From: Ornithorhynchus anatinus
Taxonomy: Eukaryota > Chordata > Mammalia > Monotremata > Ornithorhynchidae
Length of the DNA stretch: 64,000 bases
Assembly (NCBI RefSeq): GCF_004115215.2
Contig: NC_041736.1
Location: 40,564,275-40,628,274 of the forward strand
Direction: 5' to 3'
The notes under the pieces: model-generated
What the model saw: only the letters and a program-made list of their open reading frames with translations
Told to the model about the DNA's origin: nothing
Databases searched by the model: none
Part shown: positions 32,411 to 54,400 of the stretch, piece after piece
Numbering within the stretch: the first letter of the stretch is position 1
Layout of the letters: every line of letters begins with the position of its first letter
Program-made: the position numbers and the translations under genes

Positions 32411-33722
32411 GAACTCCATCCCCTTCCGCCGCCTGTGGTTCCACTGGGGTCCCGGAGACGGAGGGACGACGGAAGGTGAGGAGGCAGAAACGCTGGCCCA
32501 CCGGAGGTGGGACGCGGTCAACTGCCCATTGGCCACGCTGCGACTCCGGTCTGTTCCCATCCAGCATCCGGGGGTTTGAGCTCGGACTGCGGCTCCGAGT
32601 TCCTTTCTCCTCAACCCCCGGCAGGTGGGAGAGGAGGCCACCTGAACTGGGCCAGGCATCTCCCTGAATGACTGGCTTGGTTCAGATGATTCTTCAGTGG
32701 GTTCAGGGTGACTCAGAGGTTCCGGGATGGAGTCGGGCTCCTCTCACACCCCCAGGCGAGCTCGGAAGTGACCGGGTCTCCCTGAGGGACTTCGGGACTA
32801 GGGCAGCTCGGAGCAGCTGCTGATGGGAACGCACCCTCCCCCAGCTCGGACTGGGACCCGGAACCTGTAGCCAGAGCCAGACTGGCCTCGGGCATTTAGG
32901 GAACGGGTCGGTCGCCGACTTACTACTACTTGAGGCAGACCGGCAGAGTCCCCCCGCCGCCGAAATGGCCGAAGGGAAGGTGGGGCGATCGGGCAAGCCG
33001 CAATCGTTCCAAGCATGGCAAGCGGTGTGAAACTTGCCCCGTTCTGGAGGGAGCAGATAAGGGGCTCCACTCCCTGAGGGTGGGGTACACCCAGCATCCC
33101 AAAGCAAAAATAACCACTGTCCCTAACCCCCTCCCGGCCCAACTGTCATTCATTCCAGGAAGGAAGCCCAGTCCCAGCTTTGCCTCTATTCGCCCCGGCC
33201 CCTGGGCTGTGGGATGGACCCTCAGAGTTGGGATAACTGGGAGGGGCTTCTTTCCCCATCCGACCAGAGCTGGGGCAGCAGGGGGCAGCACGGCTCTTGC
33301 CTAGCAGAGTGGACGGTCCTGGAGCCAGAATGCCCCTCCTCTCTCCCCCATCTCCGCTTCGGCTGCAGCTCCGGGACAACGGGATCCCGGGACCGGCACT
33401 CTTCAAAGCCATCCTGGGCGCGGGGGGGGTGGGGGGGTGGGGGTGGTCATCATTCCAGCAGATTATGCCGGTTGGGAAGGAACTGGGGGCGGGGGTCATT
33501 CCCCCCCCCCCACGCCCTCCTGGTCCTGACTCGCTCCCAAGGATGATGCCCCGCTGGACCTCGGGGGGGGGGTGGGGTGGGGTTCTTTCCTGGAGCGAAA
33601 GGATCGGAGCCTAGGCTTCCCTCCCCGGTGGGGTCTGTGGAGGTCCCTCCGGCCGGATCGGGGACAGGCCGCCTCCACGCATCCGACGACAGGATGGCCT
33701 TGGCTCCTCGGGGAAACGTCTA
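32411..33722. other. CGREF1-KHK tail-to-tail interval
   Basis: Unique sequence with G-runs near 33421-33450 and C-runs near 33500. No exon or SINE was recognised. The minus-strand 3' UTR of KHK should occupy its right edge. Confidence 0.5.
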
Positions 33723-33728
33723 TTTAAT
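33723..33728 (-). terminator. KHK: Candidate KHK polyadenylation signal (ATTAAA)
   Basis: A minus-strand ATTAAA lies 170 bp beyond the KHK stop; no AATAAA was seen closer. Confidence 0.5.
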
Positions 33729-33897
33729 TTGGGGGGCTGGATAATGAAGACAGCTGGGGTCCGAGGGGTGGGAGCAAGGGAGCAGTAACCCCCAACTTCC
33801 CGGGAGTTGGGACCGTTGGCACGGCCGTGGCCGTCTCTCGGGCTCCTCGGGCTACCGTCCTGGCCGGACAGGTTGGGCCCGCAGCCACCGGGAGCCG

Positions 33898-44395
<10,498 letters not shown>

Positions 44396-44399
44396 AGGG

Positions 44400-44627
44400 G
44401 CTGCTCCGGCTCCGTCACTTGTCTGCCGGGCGACCTCGGGCGGGTCGCTTCGCCTCTCTGTGCCTCAGTTACCTCATCTGTAAAATGGGGATGAAGACTG
44501 TGAGCCCCACGTGGGGCAGCACGATGATCTTCTCAGTACCCCCGATTACCTCTATCTACCCCGGCGCTTAGAACAGTGCTTGGCACGTAGTAAGCGCTTA
44601 ATAAATACCAACTTTATTATTATTAAC
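44400..44627 (+). mobile_element. Mon-1 SINE touching the KHK start codon
   Basis: CCGTCACTTGTCTGCCGGGC to AACTTTATTATTATTA. Its 5' edge is 5 bp from the KHK ATG. Confidence 0.88.
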
Positions 44628-44639
44628 TCCCTCTGCTCT

Positions 44640-45357
44640 CCCCAGCACTTCATATTTAGAATTTTATTTATATTAACGATCTGTTGCCGAACTGGCCATT
44701 CCAAGCGCTTAGTCCAGGGCTCTGCACATAGTGAGCGCTCAATAAATACTACTGAATGAATGAATATGTATATAGCTATACAGAATCATAGCTATATAGA
44801 ATTATTATTTCTTCTTATTATTGATGCTACTGATGCCCGTTTACTTGTTTTGATGCCTGTTTCCCCCGCTTCTAGACTGCGAGCCCGTTGTGGGCAGGGA
44901 CTGTCTCTGTTGCTGAACTGTCCATTCCAGGCGCTTAGTCCAGTGCACTGCACATAGTAAGCGCTCAATGAATACTCCTGAATGAATGAATGATATGCAT
45001 ATAGCTATAATTCTATTTATTTACACTGATGCCTGTTTACTTGTTTTGATGCCTGTCTCCCCCCACTTCTAGACTATGAGCCCGTTGTGGGCAGGGACCG
45101 CCTCTGTTGCCGAACTGCCCATTCCAAGCGCTTAGTCCAGTGCTCTGCACAGAGGAAGCGCTCAATAAATACTATTGAATGAATGAATATGTCTATAGCT
45201 ATAATTCTATTTATTCACATCGATGCTCCTGATGCCTGTTTACTTGTTTCGATGCCTATCTCTCCCCCCCCTTCTAGACTATGAGCCCGTTGTGGGCAGG
45301 GACTGTCTCTGTTGCCAAATTGTACTTTCCAAGCGCTTAGCACAGTGCTCTGCACAT
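44640..45357 (+). repeat. Tandem array of L2 3' ends
   Basis: Four copies of a roughly 200-bp unit with GAGCCCGTTGTGGGCAGGGA, TCCAAGCGCTTAGTCCAGTG, the TGAATGAATGAAT tail and TATAGCTATAATTCTATTTA. The tail recurs at 44754, 44980 and 45177. Confidence 0.9.
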
Positions 45358-45600
45358 AATAATAATAATGGCTTATTGTTTATTGCTTATTGCAATAATT
45401 TGTTAAGCGCTTACTATGTGCAGAGCACTGTGCTAGGCGCTGATCAGGTGATCCCACGTGGGGCTCCCGGTCTTCAGCCCCGTTTTACAGATGGGGGTGA
45501 CTGAGGCCCAGTGAAGCGACTGGCCCACCCGGCCGATAAGTGGCGGGGCCGGGATTAGAACCCATGACCTCTGACCGCCCCCCCCCAACCCGGGCTCTTT
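45357..45600 (-). mobile_element. Mon-1 SINE
   Basis: (AAT)n, AATTTGTTAAGCGCTTACTA to CCCAACCCGGGCTCTTTC. Confidence 0.9.
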
Positions 45601-45800
45601 CATAATAATAATCATGTTGGTAGTTGTTAAGCGCTTAGTAGGTGCAGAGCACTGTGCTAAGCGCTGGGGGAGATCCAGGGTCATCAGGTGGGCCCACGGG
45701 AGGCTCCCAGTCTTCACCCCCATTTGACAGAGGAGGGAACTGAGGCCCAGAGCAGTGAAGTGACCGGCCCACGGTCACACAGCCGAGCCACGCTGCTTCA
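45601..45800 (-). mobile_element. Mon-1 SINE, internally shortened
   Basis: TTGGTAGTTGTTAAGCGC to CAGCCGAGCCACGCTGCTTC; the block between tail and head is lost. Confidence 0.88.
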
Positions 45801-45884
45801 CATAGTAGGCGCTCGATAAATACGACTGAATGAATACCCCAGCGCTCAGAACAGTGCTTGGCACCGAGTAAGCGCTTAATAAAG

Positions 45885-45915
<31 letters not shown>
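45801..45915 (+). mobile_element. L2 tail and Mon-1 tail
   Basis: GCGCTCGATAAATACGACTG then AAGCGCTTAATAAAGC and a (TTA)n run. Confidence 0.82.
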
Positions 45916-45990
45916 ATTGGCTGTCCTCCCCAGCTCTGGGAGGAGGCCCAAGCCAGCCCTCAGGTGCGGCATCGCGCTCGATCATCCTAC

Positions 45991-46130
45991 CTGCCCGCCG
46001 ATGGAGGGGCGGAGTGTAAATAGCCGGGGTGGAGGCGCTCAGTACGGTCACCGAAGGACTGGCCCCAGGTGGCCCCCTGCTCCCGCGCGCTTTCCGCTTT
46101 AAGGCTCCGCTCCCGGGCCCCGCCCCCTCC
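45991..46130 (-). other. KHK: Candidate KHK 5' non-coding exon
   Basis: On the minus strand a strong splice donor, CAG|GTAGGA, ends a CpG-rich, SINE-free segment at 45991, directly downstream of the CCAAT array. It contains no conserved open frame. Such an exon would have to join the ATG exon 1.6 kb away, where only weak acceptors are visible. This is inference only. Confidence 0.35.
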
Positions 46131-46139
46131 CGAAGCCCC

Positions 46140-46760
46140 GCCCCCCGACGACGTCACGGGCCGACCAATAGGAAGAGAGGGCTCCGCCCCGAGCCGATAG
46201 GCCACGCCCCTCGGAGCCGCCGACCAATAGGAAGAGAGGGTTCGGCCCCCAAGCGTTAGGCCACGCCCCCTAGAGGACAGGCCCGCGAGAAGCCGACCAA
46301 TAGGAGGAGAGGGATCCGCCCCCAATCTATAGGCCCCGCCCCCTCGCGCAGCCCCGCCCCGATCGACGTCATTGCCCCCAGGAAACCGACCAATAGGAGA
46401 GGGATCCGCCCCAAGTCGATAGGCCCCTCCCCCTCGCGAAGCCGCCGGCCAATAGGGAGATAGGCCACGCCCCTCCTTGAACCCTGGGGGGAAGGCCCCT
46501 GGGAAACCGACCAATAGGAAGAGAGGGTTCCGCCCCAAACCGATAGGCCCCGCCCCCTCTACGTCACGGCCCCAGGAAGCCGACCAGTAGGAAGAGAGGG
46601 ATCCGCCCCCCAGCCGATAGGCCACGCCCCCTCGGAGCCGCCGACCAATAGGGAGATAGGCCACGCCCCTCCTTGAGCCCTCGGCGCGCGGACGCCCCTG
46701 GGAAACCGACCAATAGGAAGAGAGAGATCCGCCCCAAATCGATAGGCCACGCCCCCTTCC
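46140..46760 (-). promoter_or_regulatory. Tandem CCAAT/GC-box array between KHK and EMILIN1
   Basis: CCAATAGG occurs at 46165, 46224, 46297, 46390, 46449, 46511, 46645 and 46710, with CCAAT at 46322 and CCAGT at 46584. Spacing is mostly 59-73 bp. Each unit follows the pattern CCGACCAATAGG, GAGAGGG, CCGCCCC, CGATAGGCC and a CACGCCCC or CCCGCCCC box. Three units also carry GACGTCA or ACGTCA, a CRE half-site. Orientation is undetermined; KHK on the minus strand is the nearest downstream gene. Confidence 0.75.
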
Positions 46761-46849
46761 GAAGCCGCCCCCTCCCCCCCTCGGTGGAGCTCTCAGGTCC
46801 CCCGGGAAGCCCACCTATAAAGGGAAATATTATTATTAATTAACTATTA

Positions 46850-47485
46850 ATAATAATAATTACGATATTTGTTAAGCGCTTACTATGTGCTAAGCAGTGT
46901 TCTAAGCGTTGGGGTAGATATTCATTCATTCATTCAATAGTATTTATTGAGCGCTTACTAGGTGCAGAGCACTGTACTAAGCGCTTGGGATGAACAAGTC
47001 GGCAACAGATAGAGACGGTCCCTGCCCTTTGACGGGCGCACAGTCTAATCGATACAGAGAAGCAGCGTGGCTCAGTGGAAAGACCCCGCGCTTGGGAGGC
47101 AGAGGTCATGGGTTCGAATCCTGAACTCTGCCACTTGTCTGCTGGGTGACTGTGGGCAAGTCACTTCACTTCTCTGGGCCTCAGTTCCCTCATCCGTAAA
47201 ACGGGGATTAACTGTGAGCCTCCCGTGGGACCACCTGACGACCCTGTCTCTCCCCCCAGCGCTTAGAACGGTGCTCTGCACCTAGTAAGCGCTTAACAAA
47301 TACCAACATCATTATTACGGAGTAATCAAGTCGTCCCACGTGGGGCTCGCACTTTTCAGCCCCACCGATGAGGTGTGACTTGCCCGAGGTCACACAGCAG
47401 GCAAGTGGCGGGGGCAGGATTCGAACCCACGGCCTCCGACTCCCAAGCCCGGGCTCTTTCCCCTGAGCCGGGGCTGCTTCTCTTC
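46850..47485 (-). mobile_element. Mon-1 SINE with an L2 end and a Mon-1 inserted
   Basis: Pieces lie at 46850-46919 and 47326-47485 (end GAGCCGGGGCTGCTTCTC). The inserts are a minus L2 end at 46920-47052 and a plus Mon-1 at 47053-47325. Confidence 0.86.
47053..47325 (+). mobile_element. Mon-1 SINE, nested
   Basis: AAGCAGCGTGGCTCAGTGG to ACCAACATCATTATTACG. Confidence 0.93.
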
Positions 47486-47654
47486 GAAGGTCCCGCCCAC
47501 CCCCGACAGGCCCCGACAAGTCCCTCCCTTTTTTCCCACCCCGGGGCCTAAGTGAGCAAGGACCCCCGAGGGCTCGGCGCTTCGCCCCGCGTGTCGGCGC
47601 CAACGGGTCGGGGGTCGGGGGTCGGGCCCACCCAGACCTCTCGCGCATGATGGA

Positions 47655-47960
47655 CGGAGCCCGGGAGCCGGAAGGTCACGGGTTCTAATCCCAACTCCGC
47701 CCCTCGTCCGCTGCGTGGCCCCGGGCGAGCGGCCCCATCTCTGCACACAGCGCTCAGTCGACGGGATTGAACGAACCAACGGACGAAGGACTTCTCCGGG
47801 CCTCAGTTCCCTCATCCGGAAAATGGGGATTGAGGCTGTGAGACCCACGTGGGACAGGGACCCGATCGGCTCGCTTCCCCCGTCGCCGGCGCGTAGCGCA
47901 GCGCCTGGCACGTAGTGAGCGCTTGCCAGGTACTGCCGCGATCGCTGTGGCAGCTGAGGC
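47655..47960 (+). mobile_element. Mon-1 SINE, GC-drifted, with a short L2 tail inside
   Basis: AGGTCACGGGTTCTAATCCC to TGAGCGCTTGCCAGGTACTG. The insert near 47730-47785 ends GATTGAACGAACCAACGG. Confidence 0.83.
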
Positions 47961-48185
47961 CCCGGCGACGGGGCTGGGTCAGGACCCCAGATGGCAGGGA
48001 CCCCCCCCCTCCGCCCTCGCCCCGGCCCTCGGGACCTCGGGAGCCTTCGCCTTTCACCCGGGGTCGGGGGGCCTCCCCTCCGGGGCTCCTCCTCCCGCCA
48101 GCCCCCAGGTCCTCTCCAGCCCCATCCCTTCCAGGAAGCACAAGGCAGGGCCGGGGATTTTTTAAAAAAACAACAACCAGGTGAC

Positions 48186-48191
48186 TTTATT
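48186..48191 (-). terminator. EMILIN1: EMILIN1 polyadenylation signal
   Basis: Minus-strand AATAAA lies 276 bp beyond the EMILIN1 stop. Confidence 0.8.
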
Positions 48192-48466
48192 CCAGAATAG
48201 TTTAGCGGAGCGGCGGGGAGGGGACGTGGGCGCGGCCCGGCCGGGGGGTCCGTCCCGGCCGGCGGTGCCGCCCCGAGGGAAGACCGGAGGCGGGCGCCGG
48301 GTGGGCCCGGGGGCGGCTCCTCCAAAGCCCGGGGTGGATGGGCGCAGCGAGGGGCCGCCCCGGGGTCCGCAGGGGCCGGGGGGGGGGCCCGGCCTCCTTC
48401 TGCGGCCTCACTCCCACGGCCTCCCCGGCTCTCGGTGGGTGCAGGCGACCCCGGGGGGGGGGGGGT

Positions 48467-51400
48467 CTACGCGGGTCCGGGGTCCGGGTCCAGGTAGAGC
48501 AGGGCCCCGCTGAAGACGGTGAGCGGCTCCTCGGAGTGCGCCAGCTGCCCCGTGACCAGGTCGACGCAGACCGTGTCCCCGGCCCGCAGCGGCAGGATCA
48601 GGCTGAAGACGCCCAGGGCGCCCGGGCTGGGCCGCCTCTCGGCCACGGGCTCGTTCTCCAGGCCCTCGGGCTCGTAGCCGCCGGAGTCGATGCGGGCGAC
48701 GCCCCGGTTGGAGCGGCTGAGCACGGCCTCCACCTTCTCGCGCCGGTGTCCGGTCAGCACGGCGCTCAGCAGGTAGCGTCCGGACCGCGGCGCCGTGAAC
48801 AAGCCTGGCCGGGGAGGGGGCGGGCGGGGACGTCAGGGGGACACGGACGGGGGGACGCAGGGACCGCGCGGAGAGGGGACGCGGGCGGCACGAGGACACG
48901 GACACGGGGGGCGCGGCGGGCAGACGGGACCGGTCTCGGGCCTAGCTCCGGGTCTCCCGGGGCCTCATCCCCCCCAGCCTCGGCCTTACCGGTTCCGGGG
49001 TCGTAGGAGTCGCCATCGTTGAGCAAGACCTTGTCGAAGGGAACGGTGCCGGGTTCCGAGCGGGGCGAGCCCAGCGCCGCCGAGAAAGCCACGCGGGACA
49101 CCGGGGCCGCCGAGCCCATCGCACCTGGAGGGGCGGGGGGGGCGGGATGGCACCAGTCGCTGGGGGCCCCCCGCCCCCCAGCCCCCCTCGATTCGCCCGC
49201 TCGGTCCCGGCTCCCTCCCCCCCGGGTTCCCCGCCCGGCCCCCCCACCCCCCCCCCCGGCTTCGAGCACCCCCGCGACTCTCCCCCGGCCCACGGGAGCT
49301 GGAAGCGAAGAGGCAGCGTCATCTTCTCCCGGACGATACGTACCCTGCTCTCCCCGGAGACCTGTCCAGAAGGAGACGGAGCAGTGGTCAGGGACCCCGG
49401 CGAAAAGACCGGCCACTCTCCCCCGATCGATCGGCAACTCCGGTCCCCACACGCGCGTAAACACGCCCCATTTATATAACAGACGACACCGACGTACGTA
49501 TTCTTCATTCCCCATCGAAAGGCCCAGACCCTCAACGGCCCCTGCTCTCATCTCTACCGAGTTTCCGGAGGCTAGAAGCGGCGGGGGCCTAGTGGAGAGA
49601 ACTCGGGATTGGGAATTAGGAGCTTCTATCTGGATCCCACGTGACCTCGAGCAGAGCATTTAATCTCCGCGTGCCTCGGTCTCCTCATCTGTAAAATGGG
49701 ATTTTACGCATCCGGGCTACCCCCCCCCCCCCCCCCCCCCCGCTTAAACCGTGAACTGCGTGCGGACAGAGACCGCGTCTAATCCGATCGTGTTGTATCC
49801 GCTCCAGCGCTCGACGCGTGTTATTGTTATTATCGTCACTGTCATCGTTCTCCCCGCCGTTAAGGGAAATATTTAGGGTTTCTTAATCTCCCCGCAGAGC
49901 TCCGTTCCTTACGTCCTCTCGGCTTTCCCTTATCCCACGCTCGGTACGGTGTTCTGCTCCCGGGAAGTGCTCAATCGATACCCCCGATTGACCGACGTCG
50001 CTTTCGATAGCCGGGACCCCGCCCCGGACATCCAGGCCGAGGGGGTCCGTCCCCCCGCCCCCCCGCCCCCACCTCGGCCGGCCCCCGCCCCCGCGGGATC
50101 CCGACGCCCCCGTCCGCGGGGCTCGGCTCGGGAACCCTCCCGGACACGCGCCCACGTACCCGGCGGTCCGACCGGTCCTTCTCTCCCATCTACGCCGGGG
50201 GGGCCGGAGGGTCCCACGGGGCCGGGTGGGCCCCGCTCCCCGGGGGGGCCCGGGGGCCCCATCTCACCCGCTGGTCCTGGAACGGTGAAGCGGTGGTTGG
50301 GGGGTGGGGGCGGAGGGACGGCCCAAAGCGGGAGCTAAGGGAAGCCGGGGGGAGAGACTCCGGGCGGGACGAGAGCCGGCCCAGCGGGTCCTCGGGGGGA
50401 AGGGCGAGGTGGGCTCTCGCTGAGGTGAGGATAGAGGGAGAGAAAGGAGGAGGAAGGGGAGGGGGCCGGGGACCTCTATAGGGTCGGTGGAGGGGAAGAT
50501 ACGGTCGAGTCTGGGGCGGGGGGGCGAGCGGGGCATACCCCCGGCCCCAAGCCTCCCTACGTCCCTACGTCCCCCCCCCGCCCCGGTTGTCCAGCCCCGG
50601 GCCCTCCCGCCCCGTCGTGGCTATCCCGCCCCCGGGTCCCCGGCCCCTCGGGATCCCTACCGGTGCGATCGATCCGGCCGAACCGGTGCAGCCGGTCCTC
50701 GAGGGCGAGCAGGGAGCCGTTGAGGAGGCCCAGCCTGCGGCCTAGGCCGGCCTGCCCGCCCAGCAGCTTCTCCAGCAGGGCCGCGTGCTCCCGGCCGGTG
50801 CCGTTGGCCTCCCGCAGCCCCTCCCGGAGCCCGGCCACGTGGCCCGCCAGGCCCTCCCGCAGGCCCCGCAGCCCCCCGGCCACCGCGTCCAGCCGCTCGC
50901 ACACGCCCTCCAGCCGGGTCAGCCGCCCCTCCAGGCCCCGGCCCGCCTCCGGGCCCCGGAGGCGCTCCTCGCTCTCGGCCGCGTGCTCCGTGGCCTCCTG
51001 CTGCAGCCGGTTGATCTCCGAGATGATGCGGTCCTTGGTGGCCCCCAGGTCGGCCAGGTCGGCCCCCTGGCCCTCCACCACGGCCTGCAGCTCCCGCACG
51101 GAGTCGTTGAGGGAGCTGAAGGTGAGGATGACCTCGGAGAGCTCTCCCTGCAGGGCCCGCAGGGCCGCCCCCGAGCTGCCCCCGAACACGCTGAACCCGT
51201 CCAGGGGCCCCCGGGCCGGGCCGCCCCCGGCCCCGCCGCCGGCCCCGCCGGCCCCGGGGCCCCGGGGGGGGAGCAGAGGGCAGGCGCAGCGCTCCACCCC
51301 GTCCCGCAGGCGGCCCAGCTCCTCCCGCAGCTCCCCGCAGCCGCCGCAGCCGCCCCCGCCGGCCCCCACGGCGTCCTCCAGGTAGCTCAAGCGGCCCCCG

Positions 51401-54400
51401 GTGAGGTTGAGGCGCAGGGCCAGCTCCCCGGCCCCCACCCTCTGGACCTCCAGCAGGCCCCGCAGCAGGTCCAGGTCCCCCCGCAGCCCGCCCACGGCCC
51501 GCCGCAGGTCCTCCCCGCTCGCCCCCAGCCCGTCGAGGCGGGCGCCCGCCCCCTTCAGCCGGGCCTCGTTGCCCAGCACTCGGCCCTCCAGGTCACTGAG
51601 GATGGCGCTGATCTGGGCGTCCCGGGGCGCGGGGGTGCCGGGGCAGAGCTCCCCGCAGGCCCGGGCGGCCCCCTCCACCCGCCCTCCCGACTGCCCCAGC
51701 CGACCGCCCGGCTCGCCGCTCAGGCCGGCCAGAGCCCGCTCCAGCCCGGCCAGCTGGTCCTCGGCCGCCTGGAGGCGGCGGCCCAGCCCGTCGGGGGTCG
51801 CGCCTCCTGCTCCCCCTCCTTCCTCCAGGAGGCCCAGGGTGGAATCGAACCTCCGCTCCAGCTGGCTCAGGCGGGCGGCCAGCCCGGTCAGGCCCGGGGG
51901 CGGTGGGTCCCCCCGGCCGGCGGCGCCCCCCGGCCCGCCGTCCCGCCGGCCGCCGGGCCGGGTGACCGGGTCCGGCCCCCGCAGCAGCTCGTCCAGCCGC
52001 CGGGCCAGGTCCGGGGGGCAGCACTGGCGAGCGGCCGGCCGGCGGCCCTCCAGGACGGCCAGCTGCCGGCGGAGCCCCTCCAGCGCCTCCCGCTGCTGCT
52101 GCTCCACGGAGTTCAGCCGCTTCTCCAGCGCCCGGCCGCGCTCCCGCTCCTCCTCCCGCTGCCCCTGGAAGCCGCCCGGCCCGTCCGGGCAGACGGCGCA
52201 GGACTCCCGCAGCCGGCGCTCCAGGTCCCGCAGCAGCTCCTCGCCCGGCGGCGGGAGGCCGGGGCCCGGGGCCCCTCCTCCGTTGTTCAGGTGGCCCAGC
52301 TCCTCGTCGTGCGTGGACACGCGGTTGTCCAACAGCTGCAGCCGGCGCTGGATCTCGCTCAGGGTCTCTCGCACGGCCGGGGGGCCGGCCGCGTCGGCCG
52401 GCTGCTGCCGCCCGTTGAAGGCGGTCTCCACGGCCCGCCGCACGTCATCCGCCAGCCGCCCGCTCAGCCCCTGCAGCATCCCCTGCAGCCCCCGCACCTC
52501 CTCGGCCAGGCCCTGCACCTGCTCCTCCAGCTGCTGCACCTTCTCCGACTCTCTGGGGCCTGGACGACGACGACGACGACCACCACCACCACCACCGAAG
52601 CGCGCGGGGAGGAGGAGAGCGGGGAAGCTTGTCGTGGGCAGGGTAGGGTCTATCTGTCGTTATACCGTACTCCCCCAGGCGCTCAGTACAGTGCTCTGCA
52701 CAACGCGCTGACGTTCGTCCGTTCCTCACTGAGCGCTCACCGTGCCCAGAGCACGGGCGACGTGCTCGGTAAACACGGTCGAATGGAATGAACGCAAGGA
52801 ATGGAGAGGGAGCGGGGAGGGTGGATGGGGAGTTGAGGAGACTCCCTCTCTCACTCCCAGCCCCTCCACTCCCCCCACTGCATCGGGGCCTCCTGCGGGC
52901 CACCGGCCACCACGCTGGGCTCTGCCCGCCCTCCCAACCCCCACTTTCTTAAAAGAACGGTATCCGTTAAGCCCTCACTCTACGCCGGAAACTCCAAGTG
53001 CTGGGGTTGACCAAAGGTGATCGGGTCGAACCCGGTCCGTGGTTCCCCCACGGGGCTCACCGTCTTAAGCCCCATTTTACAGATGAGGTAACTGAGGCAC
53101 CGAGTGGCGGAGTGAGAATTAGAACCCGGGTCTCCCGACTCCCAGGCACTGCCCCGTTTCTCTCTAGGCGGGGATTCCCGCCCCTGCAGAGAGGAGAGGA
53201 GACCGTCCCCCCTGCCCCCCCCCCCCCCCGACTCCCGCCGGAGGGCTTTAACACCCTCGAGAACATTCGGGAGCCCCAGTTCTGGGCATTCCCGGCTAGC
53301 AACAGATCAAGGGACAGTCGCCTCTAACGACCTTTATTCCCGGGCCAGGAGGCGTGGCCTAGTGGAAAGAACACGGGCCCGGGAGTCAGAGAACCCGGGT
53401 TCTAATCCCGGCTCCGCCACTCGTCTGCTGTGTGCCCTGGGCAAATCGCTTCGCTTCTCTGCGTCTCAGTTTCCTCGTCTGCAAGATGATTACGACTAAG
53501 AGTCCTAGGCGGGACAGGGACTCTGCCCAACCTGCTTAGCTCCTATCTATCCCAGCACTTAGTACAGTGCCCGGGCACGCGCTTAACCGATATTTTTTTT
53601 TTTTTTTAAAGGAGGGACCTCAAGTTCCACTGTGCAGTTGGGATCGGCAGCTCGGGGAAACGGAGTTGCGTTTTGGAACCTGGAGTTTGCCAGAGCCCCG
53701 CCGCAGCGCGGGACCGCCCGGTAGTGGGGCTCGGGGCTTGCTGGGATGCGTGGTTCCAAGTGGATAGGCCGAGGAGGGTTGGAGTATGCCGTCCCTCCGG
53801 CTTGCCCTTCCCAAGAAATTCCCGGGCGAGAGTCATCCCTTTTCTAGGAAATCCCTCGGCCGCACGCATCACCCTCGGCACCCCCCACACATCCTGTTTC
53901 CGAAGAGCCCCCGCCCCCGCCCACGTGCCCCAGGCCCGGACGACCGGTTTCTCACCCATCACGCCCTCGCCTTACGGGACCCGACACCCACCTTCTCCTC
54001 CCAGTCCGCTGAGGTGGCTGCCGGCGCTGGATCCGGAGAGGTTGGGGTGGGCAGGGCGGGGGTGGGAGGCGGGCCGGGACGTGGCCAGCTGGGTGCCCTG
54101 GGCCGGAGAGGACGGCCCCTGGCTGCAGTCGTCCCCGCTGAAGCCCTGGCAGCACCGCCACTCCATGTCCGTCACGGTTTTGTAGGCCACACGGTAGCGT
54201 GGGCGCAGAAAGCTCCGGTACCTGTGGGCGAGGACCCGAGGATGGGATGGGCCGAAGGGGAGCGGGCCCTCCCTCCTCTCCTCGCTCCCACCGGCTCCCT
54301 CCTGCCCAGGTTGGCGGGCTCCTGCCCAGATCCCCCGGAGCGTCAGAGGCCTCCCCGGGTGGCTGCCTCCCCGGCCCTTCCCTCGGCTCCTGACCCAGCC

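Noticed and set aside
45987-46814. Minus-strand frame with repeated AYRLGADPS
   Set aside because: It is a translation of the second CCAAT array; the repeat comes from the DNA, not from selection on protein.
51401-52711. 436-codon plus-strand Ser/Arg-rich open frame
   Set aside because: A second antisense shadow of the same EMILIN1 exon.
50785-52791. 668-codon plus-strand open frame
   Set aside because: It is the antisense shadow of the 1.9-kb EMILIN1 exon. GC-rich coiled-coil coding produces open antisense frames, and the Pro/Gln/Leu composition has no domain.
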